Below are positions 1-8,342 of a stretch of 64,000 nucleotides of DNA, in pieces (positions within the stretch are counted from its first letter, which is position 1; the number at the start of each line of letters is the position of its first letter). Both the position numbers and the translations under genes were made by a program. A model generated the notes under the pieces. That model ran no database searches, was not told where the DNA came from, and saw nothing but the letters and a program-made list of their open reading frames with translations. The stretch is from NCBI GenBank assembly GCA_949296425.1, contig CASFPN010000044.1, positions 48,754 through 112,753 of the forward strand. Direction: 5' to 3'. The stretch comes from an uncultured bacterium. GTDB lineage: Bacteria; Cyanobacteriota; Vampirovibrionia; Gastranaerophilales; Gastranaerophilaceae.

Positions 1-57
1 ATAGGAACAGATGAAAAAAAATTATTAAAATTGTTCAGAACTTTGCAAAAAATTTGA
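1..57 (+). CDS. C-terminal end of an unknown protein (partial)
   Basis: The first 18 codons of the window are open and close with TGA at 55-57. They read as a lysine/leucine-rich helix ending KLFRTLQKI. The amphipathic look fits the tail of a helical protein, for example a regulator, but nothing identifies the family. It could also be chance reading of AT-rich DNA. The gene lies outside the window. Confidence 0.35.
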   Translation: MGTDEKKLLKLFRTLQKI

Positions 58-240
58 TTCTCACACATTTTCCCTTTTCCACTCTAATGTTGAAGAGGAG
101 AATATTTCATACTAAATTTGGTGTGAAAAATATTTGAGCTTTCTCTCCTTTTAAAGGTAAAGGTTTGAGTCAGTTAATTATTACGATTTGTAACAATATA
201 TTCTCAGATTATTAAAGTTTTTATCCGAAAAAGCCGATAA

Positions 241-286
241 CCATTAGTGAAAGTTACTAAGGAAATCGAAAGGATTAATCGTCACT
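241..286 (+). promoter_or_regulatory. 5' leader shared by the two MGMAA-family genes
   Basis: Just before the ATG at 287 the DNA reads ACTAAGGAAA, then CGAAAGG. The same order (ACCAAGGAAA, then CGAAAGG) precedes the paralogue start at 63913. The CGAAAGG block sits where a ribosome binding site would be expected, though its spacing is long. The similarity suggests a shared untranslated leader. The rest of 58-240 shows no clear feature apart from a loosely spaced TCACAC/GTGTGA inverted repeat. Confidence 0.3.
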
Positions 287-2605
287 ATGGGAATGGCAGC
301 AGGACAAGCCAGATTATTATCAATAACCTCCCGTATGTCTGATAACGAGCTTAGAGCACAGATTATCAACAACAGGAAGATGCGTCTTGCAACAGAAAGC
401 TCGCAGGTCAGCGAGAACTATGTTAATGCTCTGAACCAGGCTCAGATGATGTTCACCAATTATGACGCTGATAACAATGCAAGTTATCAGCAATTGACGT
501 TTAATTCCTTGACTTCATACAATCCGTATAATAACCAGTACGGTCTTGTAAATGCTTCAGGTCAGATACTTGTATCCGAACAGGATGCTAAAAACTACAT
601 AAATGCTGACGGCGATCTTGAAAAATTTCTGGCTTCATACGGTCTTGAGCAGACTACAACATATTTTGACGGACTTGACCAGTACAATACAACATATACT
701 GATGAAAACGGAACAGTTATATATAATCCTGCAGAATATCCTGAAGGTACAATACCTTACAGAACAACAGACGAAAACGGAAATATAACATACACAAATT
801 CAGGTTACACTGCAGAACAGCTTGAAATTATGTTTTTAGGCGGCAAAGAAGTAAGAGATGACGGAACAACCATATATCACAGCGGCTATGACAATGCCAT
901 TTATTCCGCTGTATATAATGATTATATCGGATATGCCACTCAATTTGATAATGCGTTAAATGCATATTCAGAAACCATTGCCGACCAAATGGGAAACAAA
1001 TATTACGCGTTGACAGGAAGTGGTGGAAAGAGTTTTCAAGACATATCAAAATATTTCGAGGAAACTTTTGTTTCGAGCGATTATGACAGCAATCAAGGCA
1101 CAACAAAAAGTGTTGCTAATCAGCATATTCAAGCTCTTAAAGATTTATTAACACAGATGAACACTAACTATATTGCTAAAGATACTAATGGAGAACCTAT
1201 TTCAGATTATTATGAGAATTTAATAACTCAGTTAGATGGGCTTCAAAGCGGCTGGAGTATCAATACTCTTTCAACTGTAAGCAAATCAACAGATGTTGAT
1301 AACAAGGTTGAATATGAGAAAGATGACGCGACCGGTAATGAAACAATAGATATCGGAAATAATATCACCATAACAAAAGCTGCTGACGGAACTTATTCAT
1401 TGTCTATTGATGGTACCCAGATTACCGGAGGAACTATTAACGGCAGTACAACAGAAATAATTATTAACGAAAAAGAAATTCCTGCTGCTACACAGGACGG
1501 TGATCCCACTTATAAAACCGAAATAGGAACAAGTGAGTCTGATGTAGATTTTAACTACAAACTCACATTTAACATCGGGAACAGTTCTGTTAATTTAAAT
1601 GAATTATTCACTTACGCAAAACAAGCTTCCGAAGGGAACTATACCGGAGATGATATAAATATTTGTCAGGAATCAAAAGTATCAGGTGAAGCACTGAAAA
1701 ACACTATAAAATCTATGATCACAGCTGTTCAAAACAGTATATATACTTTATGGGATACAAGTAACCCAGAGTTTACTCAAATAAATGGTAAAGAAAGTGA
1801 TGCTCATTTAGCATACAGACAGGCAGCCGCTAACTTCATTGTCAATTTGTTAAATAACGGCACTAGTTGGAGCGATGATGAAGAAAACCGCTATACAGTA
1901 GGTGAGGTAAAACAAGAACCTGCCGGCGCAGGTTACGAGGAGGCTGTTAGCAGCATAAAGATAATTGGGCCTGACAAAACAGAATATGTTATCGATTTGA
2001 ATACTATTACAGCACTTGCAACAAATATGGAGTCATTGCAAGACGCACTTGAAAATGGTATAACACCTGATAGTCCGGCCGGTGAAAAGCTTTATTTCGA
2101 TAGGGATGAAATACAGGATTTGCTTGATGTAGTTGTCTTAAACAACATTATGAATACATACGGTGAACCGAAAGTTGCCTGGATAGACAAATATGATGGC
2201 AATGTTAACGGTGAAGCAAAAGCCGAATGGTATTCAAATCTGTTTTCACGTATGCAGAAAGGGTTTAAAGTTCTGCAGGACGGCCTTGCTTCAAGCAGTG
2301 AATGGATTCAGTTTGCTCTTGAAAACGGAATTGTAACAATGGAACAGGTTGATACGGAAAGCAACTGGAACGGCTTGAATTATGCAAACTGCAGTGATAT
2401 TACCGAACAAACTAATGATAAAGCAGTTACGCTGGCTGAAGCTGAGTACAATGCTGCTATGAACAAAATTGAAAACAAAGATAAAAAATATGATTTGGAA
2501 TTGAAAAATATTGATACCGAACACAATTCACTTCAAACAGAATATGATTCCATTAAAACAGCTATTGATAAAAATATCGAAAGAACATTCAAAATTTACA
2601 GTTAA
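287..2605 (+). CDS. MGMAA-family orphan, possible extracellular filament/secreted protein
   Basis: A 772-residue protein with no signal peptide or membrane segment. It opens MGMAAGQARLLSITSR and is predicted helical over about the first 70 residues. The middle is Asn/Asp/Tyr/Thr-rich and probably beta-rich. The end (about 700-772) is a charged coiled coil ending in IERTFKIYS. Helical N- and C-termini around a variable centre recall flagellin/hook-type or type III-exported proteins, but no specific family is recognised; this is inference from architecture. A paralogue with the same start (MGMAASQARFLGLTAR) begins at 63913. It is monocistronic as far as visible. ATG 287 was chosen because the MGMAA start is conserved in both copies. 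Confidence 0.75.
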   Translation: MGMAAGQARLLSITSRMSDNELRAQIINNRKMRLATESSQVSENYVNALNQAQMMFTNYDADNNASYQQLTFNSLTSYNPYNNQYGLVNASGQILVSEQDAKNYINADGDLEKFLASYGLEQTTTYFDGLDQYNTTYTDENGTVIYNPAEYPEGTIPYRTTDENGNITYTNSGYTAEQLEIMFLGGKEVRDDGTTIYHSGYDNAIYSAVYNDYIGYATQFDNALNAYSETIADQMGNKYYALTGSGGKSFQDISKYFEETFVSSDYDSNQGTTKSVANQHIQALKDLLTQMNTNYIAKDTNGEPISDYYENLITQLDGLQSGWSINTLSTVSKSTDVDNKVEYEKDDATGNETIDIGNNITITKAADGTYSLSIDGTQITGGTINGSTTEIIINEKEIPAATQDGDPTYKTEIGTSESDVDFNYKLTFNIGNSSVNLNELFTYAKQASEGNYTGDDINICQESKVSGEALKNTIKSMITAVQNSIYTLWDTSNPEFTQINGKESDAHLAYRQAAANFIVNLLNNGTSWSDDEENRYTVGEVKQEPAGAGYEEAVSSIKIIGPDKTEYVIDLNTITALATNMESLQDALENGITPDSPAGEKLYFDRDEIQDLLDVVVLNNIMNTYGEPKVAWIDKYDGNVNGEAKAEWYSNLFSRMQKGFKVLQDGLASSSEWIQFALENGIVTMEQVDTESNWNGLNYANCSDITEQTNDKAVTLAEAEYNAAMNKIENKDKKYDLELKNIDTEHNSLQTEYDSIKTAIDKNIERTFKIYS

Positions 2606-2743
2606 TTTCTTTACTTGTCATAAAGAAGCATTGTAAATATTTTCAAATTTAATAATGATATAAAGATTATGTAAGGAAATCTAAATATCTGTGTTTTTTC
2701 GTTTATAATTTGAATATAGATAAGATAAATGGAGATAATTATA

Positions 2744-3028
2744 ATGGAAACAGTTAGTGAAATTCTTTCAAAATTAGAAAATGCAGACAACACAACAAAA
2801 AATGAATTAGAAAATGAACTAGTAAATATCGGAACATCTGTTCTTCCGCAGTTGGTTGACCAGTTACAGGTTGTAAGAGGTATTAAAAGAGGAGTTGTTG
2901 CAATGACTTTGATTAGAATCGGCGACGCTTCAGTTAAATATTTGAAAAAAGCTGCAGAATGCAATAAAGAATTTCAGTGGGTTGCAGAATACCTTATCAG
3001 AGAAATTAAAGGGTCTGTTGCAGCTTAA
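2744..3028 (+). CDS. small HEAT-repeat-like protein
   Basis: A 94-residue all-helical protein. The pattern (TSVLPQLVDQL, then KRGVVAMTLIRIGD, then VKYLKKAAECN) resembles two or three HEAT repeats, which usually act as protein-binding scaffolds. An in-frame ATG lies five codons upstream (2729). ATG 2744 is preferred because GGAG at 2731-2734 sits nine bases before it. It has its own intergenic space on both sides and is followed by a strong hairpin. The function is unknown. Confidence 0.7.
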   Translation: METVSEILSKLENADNTTKNELENELVNIGTSVLPQLVDQLQVVRGIKRGVVAMTLIRIGDASVKYLKKAAECNKEFQWVAEYLIREIKGSVAA

Positions 3029-3066
3029 AATATATATATAAGTTTATACAAAAAAATATCTTAATT

Positions 3067-3106
3067 GCCGGCTCTATAATAAATTTAGGGCCGGCTTTAA
3101 TTTGTT
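3067..3106 (+). terminator. rho-independent terminator
   Basis: GCCGGC arms, extended to nine pairs with one G-T pair, surround an AT loop at 3067-3095. They are followed by a T-rich stretch. It ends the HEAT-like gene. Confidence 0.6.
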
Positions 3107-3200
3107 TATTTTTGGAAACAGACTGGAAACAAGATTATCTGCCATGTAAGTCGACAAAAGACATTTTTGCAGCTGACTTTTTTGTGATAAAATTGGTAAC

Positions 3201-4700
3201 ATGAAAAAGGGGATATTATTTTATTTAACAATATTTTTACTTATTCTGGCGTTTTCAACAACAGCCAATTATTTTGATTTTGATCTGTGGGCACGATTAA
3301 TTGCAGGCATGGGTGTTATAGACGGCGGTCAAGTTTTGAAAGCGGATTTTCTCTCATATACTCCTGTTCATACCTGGTGGGATCATGAATGGGGCTCTGG
3401 AGTGATTTTTTATCTGTTTTTAAAATATTTAGGCCCCTACAGCCTTATAATCCTTCAAAGTATTTTAATGTTTTTAATCTTCTTCACAGCCTCACGAATA
3501 ATAAAACTCAGGACAAATATACATACATTCAATATACTTTTTTTCTTTTTTGCAATAATGTCTGTCATGGGAAATTTAAACAACCCTGTACGATGCCACA
3601 TGTTCAGCTTTCTTTTGTTCACGGTATTTATATATATTCTTGAAAAAGTGCGGAATGGAAACAACAAACTGTTGATTTTAATTCCTTTTTTAATTATCTT
3701 CTGGAACAATATTCACGGCGGAGTTGTTTCAGGACTCGGACTCCTTTTAATGTATGCCATGGGAGAATTTCTAAATAAAAAAGAGTTTGCAAAATACCTG
3801 ATAACATTATTAATATCCTCTGCTGCTTTAATTATTAATCCCTGGGGATATGAGTATATAAAATTCCTTTTAATGGCAAACACAATGGAAAGGACTCACG
3901 TTACAGAGTGGTGGGGACTATTTTCAAAATATCATCTGTTAAAACATATGATATTTAAACTTTTCATGCTGTTTGCAGTTTCTATTGAAGGAATTGATTT
4001 ATTCAGAAAAATCAAAAATAACGGATTGAAAAATCTTTATGAAAATGCTGATAAAGTCAAGTATATAGTGCTTGCGTCAACTTTTTATCTTGCAATAAGC
4101 CATGTCAAACTTATGCCATTTTTTACAATTGCAGTGTTGTGCTATGTTTATGAAGACTTTTTAAACATATTTAAAAATTTTCCAGAAAAAATAAATAAAA
4201 TTGTCTGTGCAGTGCTGCTAATCATACCGCTCATAACGTTCATAACAAAAGACTTTTCTCTGCCGACAGGCATGGGAATTTATCCGGTTAAAGAAGTTGA
4301 ATTTATAAAACAAAATAATCTCAAAGGTAAAATTCTTGTTAATTTCGGGCTTGGCAGCTATGTTGCATACAAAACATATCCTGATAATCTCATATTTATG
4401 GATGGCAGATATGAAGAAGTTTATTATGATTATATGGTTCCGATGCTTAAGGAATTTTTCCTTGCATACCCCAACTGGCGAGAAATGCTGACATATTTCC
4501 CGCCTGACATTATAATAGCTGAAAAATATTATCCGATATATCACGTCCTGCAAAAAGAAGGCGGTTGGAAACTCGTGTATAGCGGCAAGACTTTCGGTGT
4601 TTTTCTGCCTGATGCACAGGCTGACAAAAAATTTATACAGCCTTCTGATGACATAAACTATTATAAAAATACACTATTTACTACAGGTATAAATTTTTAA
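3201..4700 (+). CDS. polytopic membrane protein, GT-C glycosyltransferase-like
   Basis: A 499-residue protein with about ten hydrophobic membrane segments across residues 1-360. A soluble C-terminal part of about 140 residues (KGKILVNFGLGSYVAYKTYP onwards) follows. An acidic DFDLWARL motif follows the first membrane segment, with TWWDHEWGSG in the first large loop. This layout is typical of GT-C-fold lipid-linked sugar transferases and related uncharacterised membrane proteins. The assignment rests on topology only. The patatin gene follows 18 bases downstream and may belong to the same envelope-lipid function. The ribosome binding site is weak. Confidence 0.55.
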   Translation: MKKGILFYLTIFLLILAFSTTANYFDFDLWARLIAGMGVIDGGQVLKADFLSYTPVHTWWDHEWGSGVIFYLFLKYLGPYSLIILQSILMFLIFFTASRIIKLRTNIHTFNILFFFFAIMSVMGNLNNPVRCHMFSFLLFTVFIYILEKVRNGNNKLLILIPFLIIFWNNIHGGVVSGLGLLLMYAMGEFLNKKEFAKYLITLLISSAALIINPWGYEYIKFLLMANTMERTHVTEWWGLFSKYHLLKHMIFKLFMLFAVSIEGIDLFRKIKNNGLKNLYENADKVKYIVLASTFYLAISHVKLMPFFTIAVLCYVYEDFLNIFKNFPEKINKIVCAVLLIIPLITFITKDFSLPTGMGIYPVKEVEFIKQNNLKGKILVNFGLGSYVAYKTYPDNLIFMDGRYEEVYYDYMVPMLKEFFLAYPNWREMLTYFPPDIIIAEKYYPIYHVLQKEGGWKLVYSGKTFGVFLPDAQADKKFIQPSDDINYYKNTLFTTGINF

Positions 4701-4706
4701 TAAGAG

Positions 4707-4712
4707 TATAAT
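4707..4712 (+). promoter_or_regulatory. -10 box of a likely leaderless promoter
   Basis: A perfect TATAAT ends six bases before the patatin ATG at 4719. There is no ribosome binding site between them, so transcription would begin at or next to the start codon. Confidence 0.45.
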
Positions 4713-4718
4713 TAAATT

Positions 4719-5930
4719 ATGGATAATAATTTGAAATACACCTGCCTATTCGGTGGCGGCGCAATACGCGGGGTCTCCTATATCGGAGCAATTAAGGCAA
4801 TGGAAGAATTAGGTATAATCACAGATACATATGGCGGCTCCTCCGTCGGCTCTATAATTGCCGGTCTTCTTGCTGTAGGTTACACGGCAGAAGAAATGAA
4901 ACAGATATTTATAAAGGTTAATTTTGAACTTTTTAAAGATATTTCAATCGGAATCGGTCCGCTGTTTGCCATAAGTAAAGGTGAAGTTTTTCTTGAGTGG
5001 GTACGAGAGCTTATAGAAAAAAAATTTTACAGAGAAAAATATAAAAAGGGTACTAATAAAGCAGTTACCTTCAAAGATATTGCAAAAAATCTTGTAATTA
5101 TCACAACAAACCTTTCAAATTTTGAGTGTAAAGAATTTTCAAAATCTGAAACACCAGATTATGAGATAGCTTCTGCAATAAGAATTTCATCATGTATGCC
5201 CGGCTTAATGAAACCTATCGAATATAATAACACCCTTTTAGTTGACGGTGATCTTCAAAAAAGTTTACCTATGTGGAAACTTTCACAAAATCTTATAAAT
5301 CAAGGGCAAAGAATTCTTGAATTCAGGCTTGAAGGTGATTATGACAAAAATAACATCTCCGGAATTGATTATGCAAATGCTGTATACAGCTGTATGACAG
5401 CCATGTCAACCGAATTTATTAAAAGTCTTTACGGCGAAAATGACAAATATGATTATATTGTCCTTAATACCGGAGATATTGTTATTGTTGACTTTAACAT
5501 GAATGAGGCAAAACGCAACGAACTTATTCAGTCAGGCTATGAGCAGACAATGAATTATTTTACATCAATTCTCCCTGACAAAAAAAGAGTAATAAAAGAA
5601 AATTACGAAAAAATTCTCACAATAACACAAAAAATCCAAAAATTTATTTCTGCAAATAAAATAACTAAAGCGAAAATCGAACTTGGGGATTTATTTATAG
5701 AATTAGCTGAAATAGCTTCAAATATTGACGAAGATGATTATAAAGATTTAATAACATTTAAAAATACTTTCATGAAAAATATCAAATATCCGCCGCTTTT
5801 CGGAGCGGCAAGGATATCAAATGCCGTTCTTATCAAAAAAGACATTGCCAGAATTAATATAAATCTAAAAACAAAAGTTATAGACTTAGGGGAATACATA
5901 AATAAATTCCACAACAAACAAAATTCTTGA
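4719..5930 (+). CDS. patatin-like phospholipase
   Basis: A 403-residue cytosolic serine acyl hydrolase. The N-terminal domain shows the patatin signatures in order: the oxyanion-hole loop GGGAIRG (about 12-18), the nucleophile elbow GGSSVGS (Gly-x-Ser-x-Gly, about 39-45), and the Asp of the dyad in VDGD (about 175). The family hydrolyses phospholipid or lipid acyl esters. Residues 280-403 are a helical lysine-rich tail with no recognised domain. No signal peptide is present. The start codon lies just after a TATAAT, so the transcript may be leaderless. The stop codon overlaps the -35 box of the next promoter. Confidence 0.85.
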   Translation: MDNNLKYTCLFGGGAIRGVSYIGAIKAMEELGIITDTYGGSSVGSIIAGLLAVGYTAEEMKQIFIKVNFELFKDISIGIGPLFAISKGEVFLEWVRELIEKKFYREKYKKGTNKAVTFKDIAKNLVIITTNLSNFECKEFSKSETPDYEIASAIRISSCMPGLMKPIEYNNTLLVDGDLQKSLPMWKLSQNLINQGQRILEFRLEGDYDKNNISGIDYANAVYSCMTAMSTEFIKSLYGENDKYDYIVLNTGDIVIVDFNMNEAKRNELIQSGYEQTMNYFTSILPDKKRVIKENYEKILTITQKIQKFISANKITKAKIELGDLFIELAEIASNIDEDDYKDLITFKNTFMKNIKYPPLFGAARISNAVLIKKDIARININLKTKVIDLGEYINKFHNKQNS

Positions 5931-5955
5931 CATATGTAAATGTTTAGGTTAATAT
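5927..5955 (+). promoter_or_regulatory. promoter for the ncRNA/tRNA-Leu unit
   Basis: TTGACA at 5927-5932, a 17-base spacer, then TAATAT at 5950-5955. It is the only consensus -35 upstream of the tRNA and overlaps the patatin stop codon. Confidence 0.55.
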
Positions 5956-5959
5956 AAAT

Positions 5960-6148
5960 TTGCTCAAATTACGCTCCTGTGTGTAATAAGAGGGTACACA
6001 TTCCGTCAACAAATGTTATTGTTACGTCAAGCGGGATGAGATTACAAATTAAATATGCCCTGGTGGCAAGGACTCCGCTAGTTCGATTGTGTATCGAAAT
6101 AGATGGAGGGGAGAGTAGACGCCGTCTACCGAGTCAGCAGGGAAAATA
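5960..6148 (+). ncRNA. candidate structured RNA upstream of tRNA-Leu
   Basis: About 190 bases between a good promoter and the tRNA have no ORF but many complementary segments. These are TGTGTA/TACACA (5980-6000), TTCCG/CGGGA (6001-6035), CCCTG/CAGGG (6058-6142), GACTC/GAGTC (6071-6135), TTCGAT/ATCGAA (6082-6097) and GTAGAC/GTCTAC (6115-6129). The last four nest as one outer stem enclosing two hairpins. No known class was recognised: the SRP, 6S and tmRNA hallmarks are absent. It could be a processed leader of the tRNA or an independent small RNA. Confidence 0.4.
6041..6067 (+). repeat. upstream copy of the tRNA-Leu head region
   Basis: ATTACAAATTAAATAT followed by GCCCTGGTGGC repeats the sequence at 6149-6176, with one A fewer. 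The second copy includes the first 11 bases of tRNA-Leu. The two direct copies are 108 bases apart and bracket the hairpin region. They may be the scar of a duplication or of a small element inserted at the tRNA 5' end. Confidence 0.7.
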
Positions 6149-6165
6149 ATTACAAAATTAAATAT

Positions 6166-6251
6166 GCCCTGGTGGCGGAATCGGTAGACGCGTCGGACTT
6201 AAAATCCGGTTGGAGTTAAATCCAGTGCCAGTTCAAGTCTGGCCCAGGGCA
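6166..6251 (+). tRNA. tRNA-Leu (UAA anticodon)
   Basis: An 86-base class II tRNA. Acceptor arms GCCCTGG/CCAGGGC are perfectly paired with discriminator A. The D-loop is followed by an anticodon arm with loop CTTAAAA (anticodon TAA). It has a long variable arm and the T-loop GTTCAAGTC. CCA is not encoded. There is no group I intron in the anticodon loop, unlike the classic cyanobacterial tRNA-Leu(UAA). Confidence 0.95.
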
Positions 6252-6259
6252 ATTATCCA

Positions 6260-6287
6260 AAAGGACTCATTATTTGAGTTCTTTTTT
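6260..6287 (+). terminator. terminator after tRNA-Leu
   Basis: GGACTCA and TTGAGTTC form a stem with a short loop, followed by TTTTTT, nine bases after the tRNA. Confidence 0.75.
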
Positions 6288-6383
6288 AATATGTAAAGAA
6301 ATATTAAAAAAAAGTAAAATAAAAGCAATTTTCAACATTTTATATACTTTATATATATGGAGAGTATATAATACAGGATTATC

Positions 6384-7352
6384 ATGACTAACGTATCAGG
6401 CACATCACAAAATAATTCATTTTTCGGCAAAATCGGACAGGCTTTTAAAAAAGGCTGGAATAACGGAAATCTTGCCAAAGGAATTACTGCTTTAGGTGCA
6501 ACCGGATTTACTGTCGGCCTGACAGGCGCTATGATACATGATGCAAACAACAATCGCTGCAGCTGCGGAAACAACAGTATATGGTTTGGCATGCTCGGCA
6601 CAGGGTTAAATTATCGTGCCGGAATGGACTTGCTAAATTTTAGTGCATATCAGATGCCGGGAATGTATCCTGGAATAACATCTGGTAATAGTATGTTATA
6701 TCCGAGAATCATGCAGTTAGACCCGAATTGGGGAACAAAATATATGCAAAACTGGGAAGCAGAATATATGAAAAAAATGCAGCCGCTAACATACGAAAAC
6801 CCTGCTGCTGAAAAATGGGCTGCAGATCAAAGTATAGAAGCTGGCCAAAATTTTAATCAAGAAACCAGTGCACTTATTGATAACGAAACAAAAAAACCAA
6901 TTGAAGGTAATGAATATACTTTTTCTACAAAATCGGAGAATTATAAAGAGGATGTTTCTAATCTCGCGAAATCCTTTGCAGCTTATATTGAAAGTAAAGG
7001 CAATACCACACAAGATCAGAAATTAACTCTTGAAGAATATATTAATTATGAATTATCTAACTTGCCTGCAGATGCAACCGACGAAGAAAAACAAAAAACA
7101 AAAGTTGCAGCTACTAACGCATTTATCAACATGGATTTAAACGGCGATGATAGTGTTGACTGGAAAGAAGTTGCAGCGACCATAGCAACATTAGACAGTG
7201 ATAATGAAGGTAATTTGGATGGAAAAATAGAATCAAAACAGTATGCACAATGGTCAACTTATCTGGCATCAGACGCACAAACAAGCAAAACAACAGGATT
7301 TAAACAGATACTCCAAAAGACGTACAAACAATTATTCGGCAGTGATGAGTAA
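6384..7352 (+). CDS. EF-hand protein, orphan N-terminus
   Basis: A 322-residue protein. Residues 33-75 are a Gly/Ala-rich hydrophobic stretch (probable membrane-inserting hairpin) broken by CSCG. The middle is Asn/Gln/Met-rich. A canonical EF-hand loop, DLNGDDSVDWKE (about 252-263), has Asp/Asn/Asp at positions 1, 3 and 5, Asp at 9 and Glu at 12, so calcium binding is likely. A second, degenerate loop (DSDNEGNLDGKIE) follows about ten residues later, as in paired EF-hands. The family is otherwise unknown. The last 21 bases overlap the convergent csaB gene. Confidence 0.7.
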   Translation: MTNVSGTSQNNSFFGKIGQAFKKGWNNGNLAKGITALGATGFTVGLTGAMIHDANNNRCSCGNNSIWFGMLGTGLNYRAGMDLLNFSAYQMPGMYPGITSGNSMLYPRIMQLDPNWGTKYMQNWEAEYMKKMQPLTYENPAAEKWAADQSIEAGQNFNQETSALIDNETKKPIEGNEYTFSTKSENYKEDVSNLAKSFAAYIESKGNTTQDQKLTLEEYINYELSNLPADATDEEKQKTKVAATNAFINMDLNGDDSVDWKEVAATIATLDSDNEGNLDGKIESKQYAQWSTYLASDAQTSKTTGFKQILQKTYKQLFGSDE

Positions 7353-8342
7353 ACTATCAAAATCCGACCATTCAAAAGTCTTTGTTCCTGCATATCTCAG
7401 AAGTTCATCCCTTCTGAGATTTTGCATTTTTGAGAATATTTCATCAAAGTTTTCATGCGCATCCATTGAAATCAGAGGTATAGAAGCATCTGTAGCGAGT
7501 TTTTCAACTTTTATATCGTAGTTTATCGCACATGTTTTAATACCGCTTTTTATTGCAGCAAGAAGTGCATGAAACCTCATTCCTATCATATACTCCAAAC
7601 CTGATATACGATTAATTATATCATCTGTCACAATTTCTGTTTTTATATCCGCATTTAACGAGTGCAAAAGAGCTTCAAATCTTTTACATAAATCAAAATC
7701 TTGTGAAGTCTGTAATGAAAAAATTTCTATTTTTTTATCGTTAAAATGCTCTGTTATAAAGAGTGCAAGCCGATGAAGAAGATTGTAATTCATTGTTTTA
7801 AAATCTCTTAGCTGTATACCAACAGTTCCGTTTTGAAAAGATTTTTTTACATCTATTGAATATACAGGGTCACACACCAATTTAGCATTTACATTATATT
7901 TTCTTAAAAGTTCAAGGCTTGCTTCATCTCTGACAGTAACAAGCGTGCATAATTTAAGTAAATTCATTACGATAAATCTGGCAAAAATATTATTTACAGG
8001 CCCTATGCCCTGAGCAAAAATTATTACCTTTTTGTTAAATAAAAGTCCTAATGCAATGACCAATGAATAATAAACAAGACTCTTCAAGCTTGTAACATCC
8101 TGCAAAAGACTTCCTCCGCCTGAGATAAGAACATCACAAGATTTTACAGCTGAAATAACTTTTGGCATGTCAAAACTTTTTACCGAATTTACACCATAAG
8201 TTTTTCTTGTAAATTCAGGATCAGAAGAAAACACTGTAATATCAGCATTTAAATATTTTAAATGATCAACAAGAACAGATAAAATAGTTTCATCGCCAAA
8301 ATTCTTAAATCCATAATACCCGGATATAACAGCCTTAACCAT
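7332..8342 (-). CDS. csaB: polysaccharide pyruvyl transferase CsaB
   Basis: A 336-residue cytosolic GT-B-like transferase that moves pyruvate from PEP onto a cell-wall polysaccharide. Signatures are the N-terminal SGYYGFKNFGDETIL, then DVLISGGGSLLQDVTS, the FAQGIGP segment, and a C-terminal GMRFHALL motif. Start ATG 8342 (MVKAV) is preferred over an ATG ten codons upstream because GGGG lies just before it. It also overlaps the kdgK stop by eight bases, suggesting coupled translation. Pyruvylated wall polymer is the known ligand of SLH domains, and an SLH protein lies at 32744-34018. Confidence 0.85.
   Translation of the reverse strand: MVKAVISGYYGFKNFGDETILSVLVDHLKYLNADITVFSSDPEFTRKTYGVNSVKSFDMPKVISAVKSCDVLISGGGSLLQDVTSLKSLVYYSLVIALGLLFNKKVIIFAQGIGPVNNIFARFIVMNLLKLCTLVTVRDEASLELLRKYNVNAKLVCDPVYSIDVKKSFQNGTVGIQLRDFKTMNYNLLHRLALFITEHFNDKKIEIFSLQTSQDFDLCKRFEALLHSLNADIKTEIVTDDIINRISGLEYMIGMRFHALLAAIKSGIKTCAINYDIKVEKLATDASIPLISMDAHENFDEIFSKMQNLRRDELLRYAGTKTFEWSDFDSLLITAE

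Noticed and set aside
828..1106. Antisense frame inside the MGMAA gene
   Set aside because: It lacks a ribosome binding site and family features, and lies wholly within a well-supported gene. The same reasoning excludes the other short frames lying inside genes.
6109..6120. Tetrahydrofolate riboswitch, suggested by GGAGAGTAGA
   Set aside because: Only that short motif matches. The remaining conserved elements are missing and the downstream gene is a tRNA.
6166..6251. Group I intron in tRNA-Leu(UAA), as in classic cyanobacteria
   Set aside because: The anticodon arm is continuous and the tRNA folds fully at 86 bases. The duplicated upstream head is outside the tRNA.
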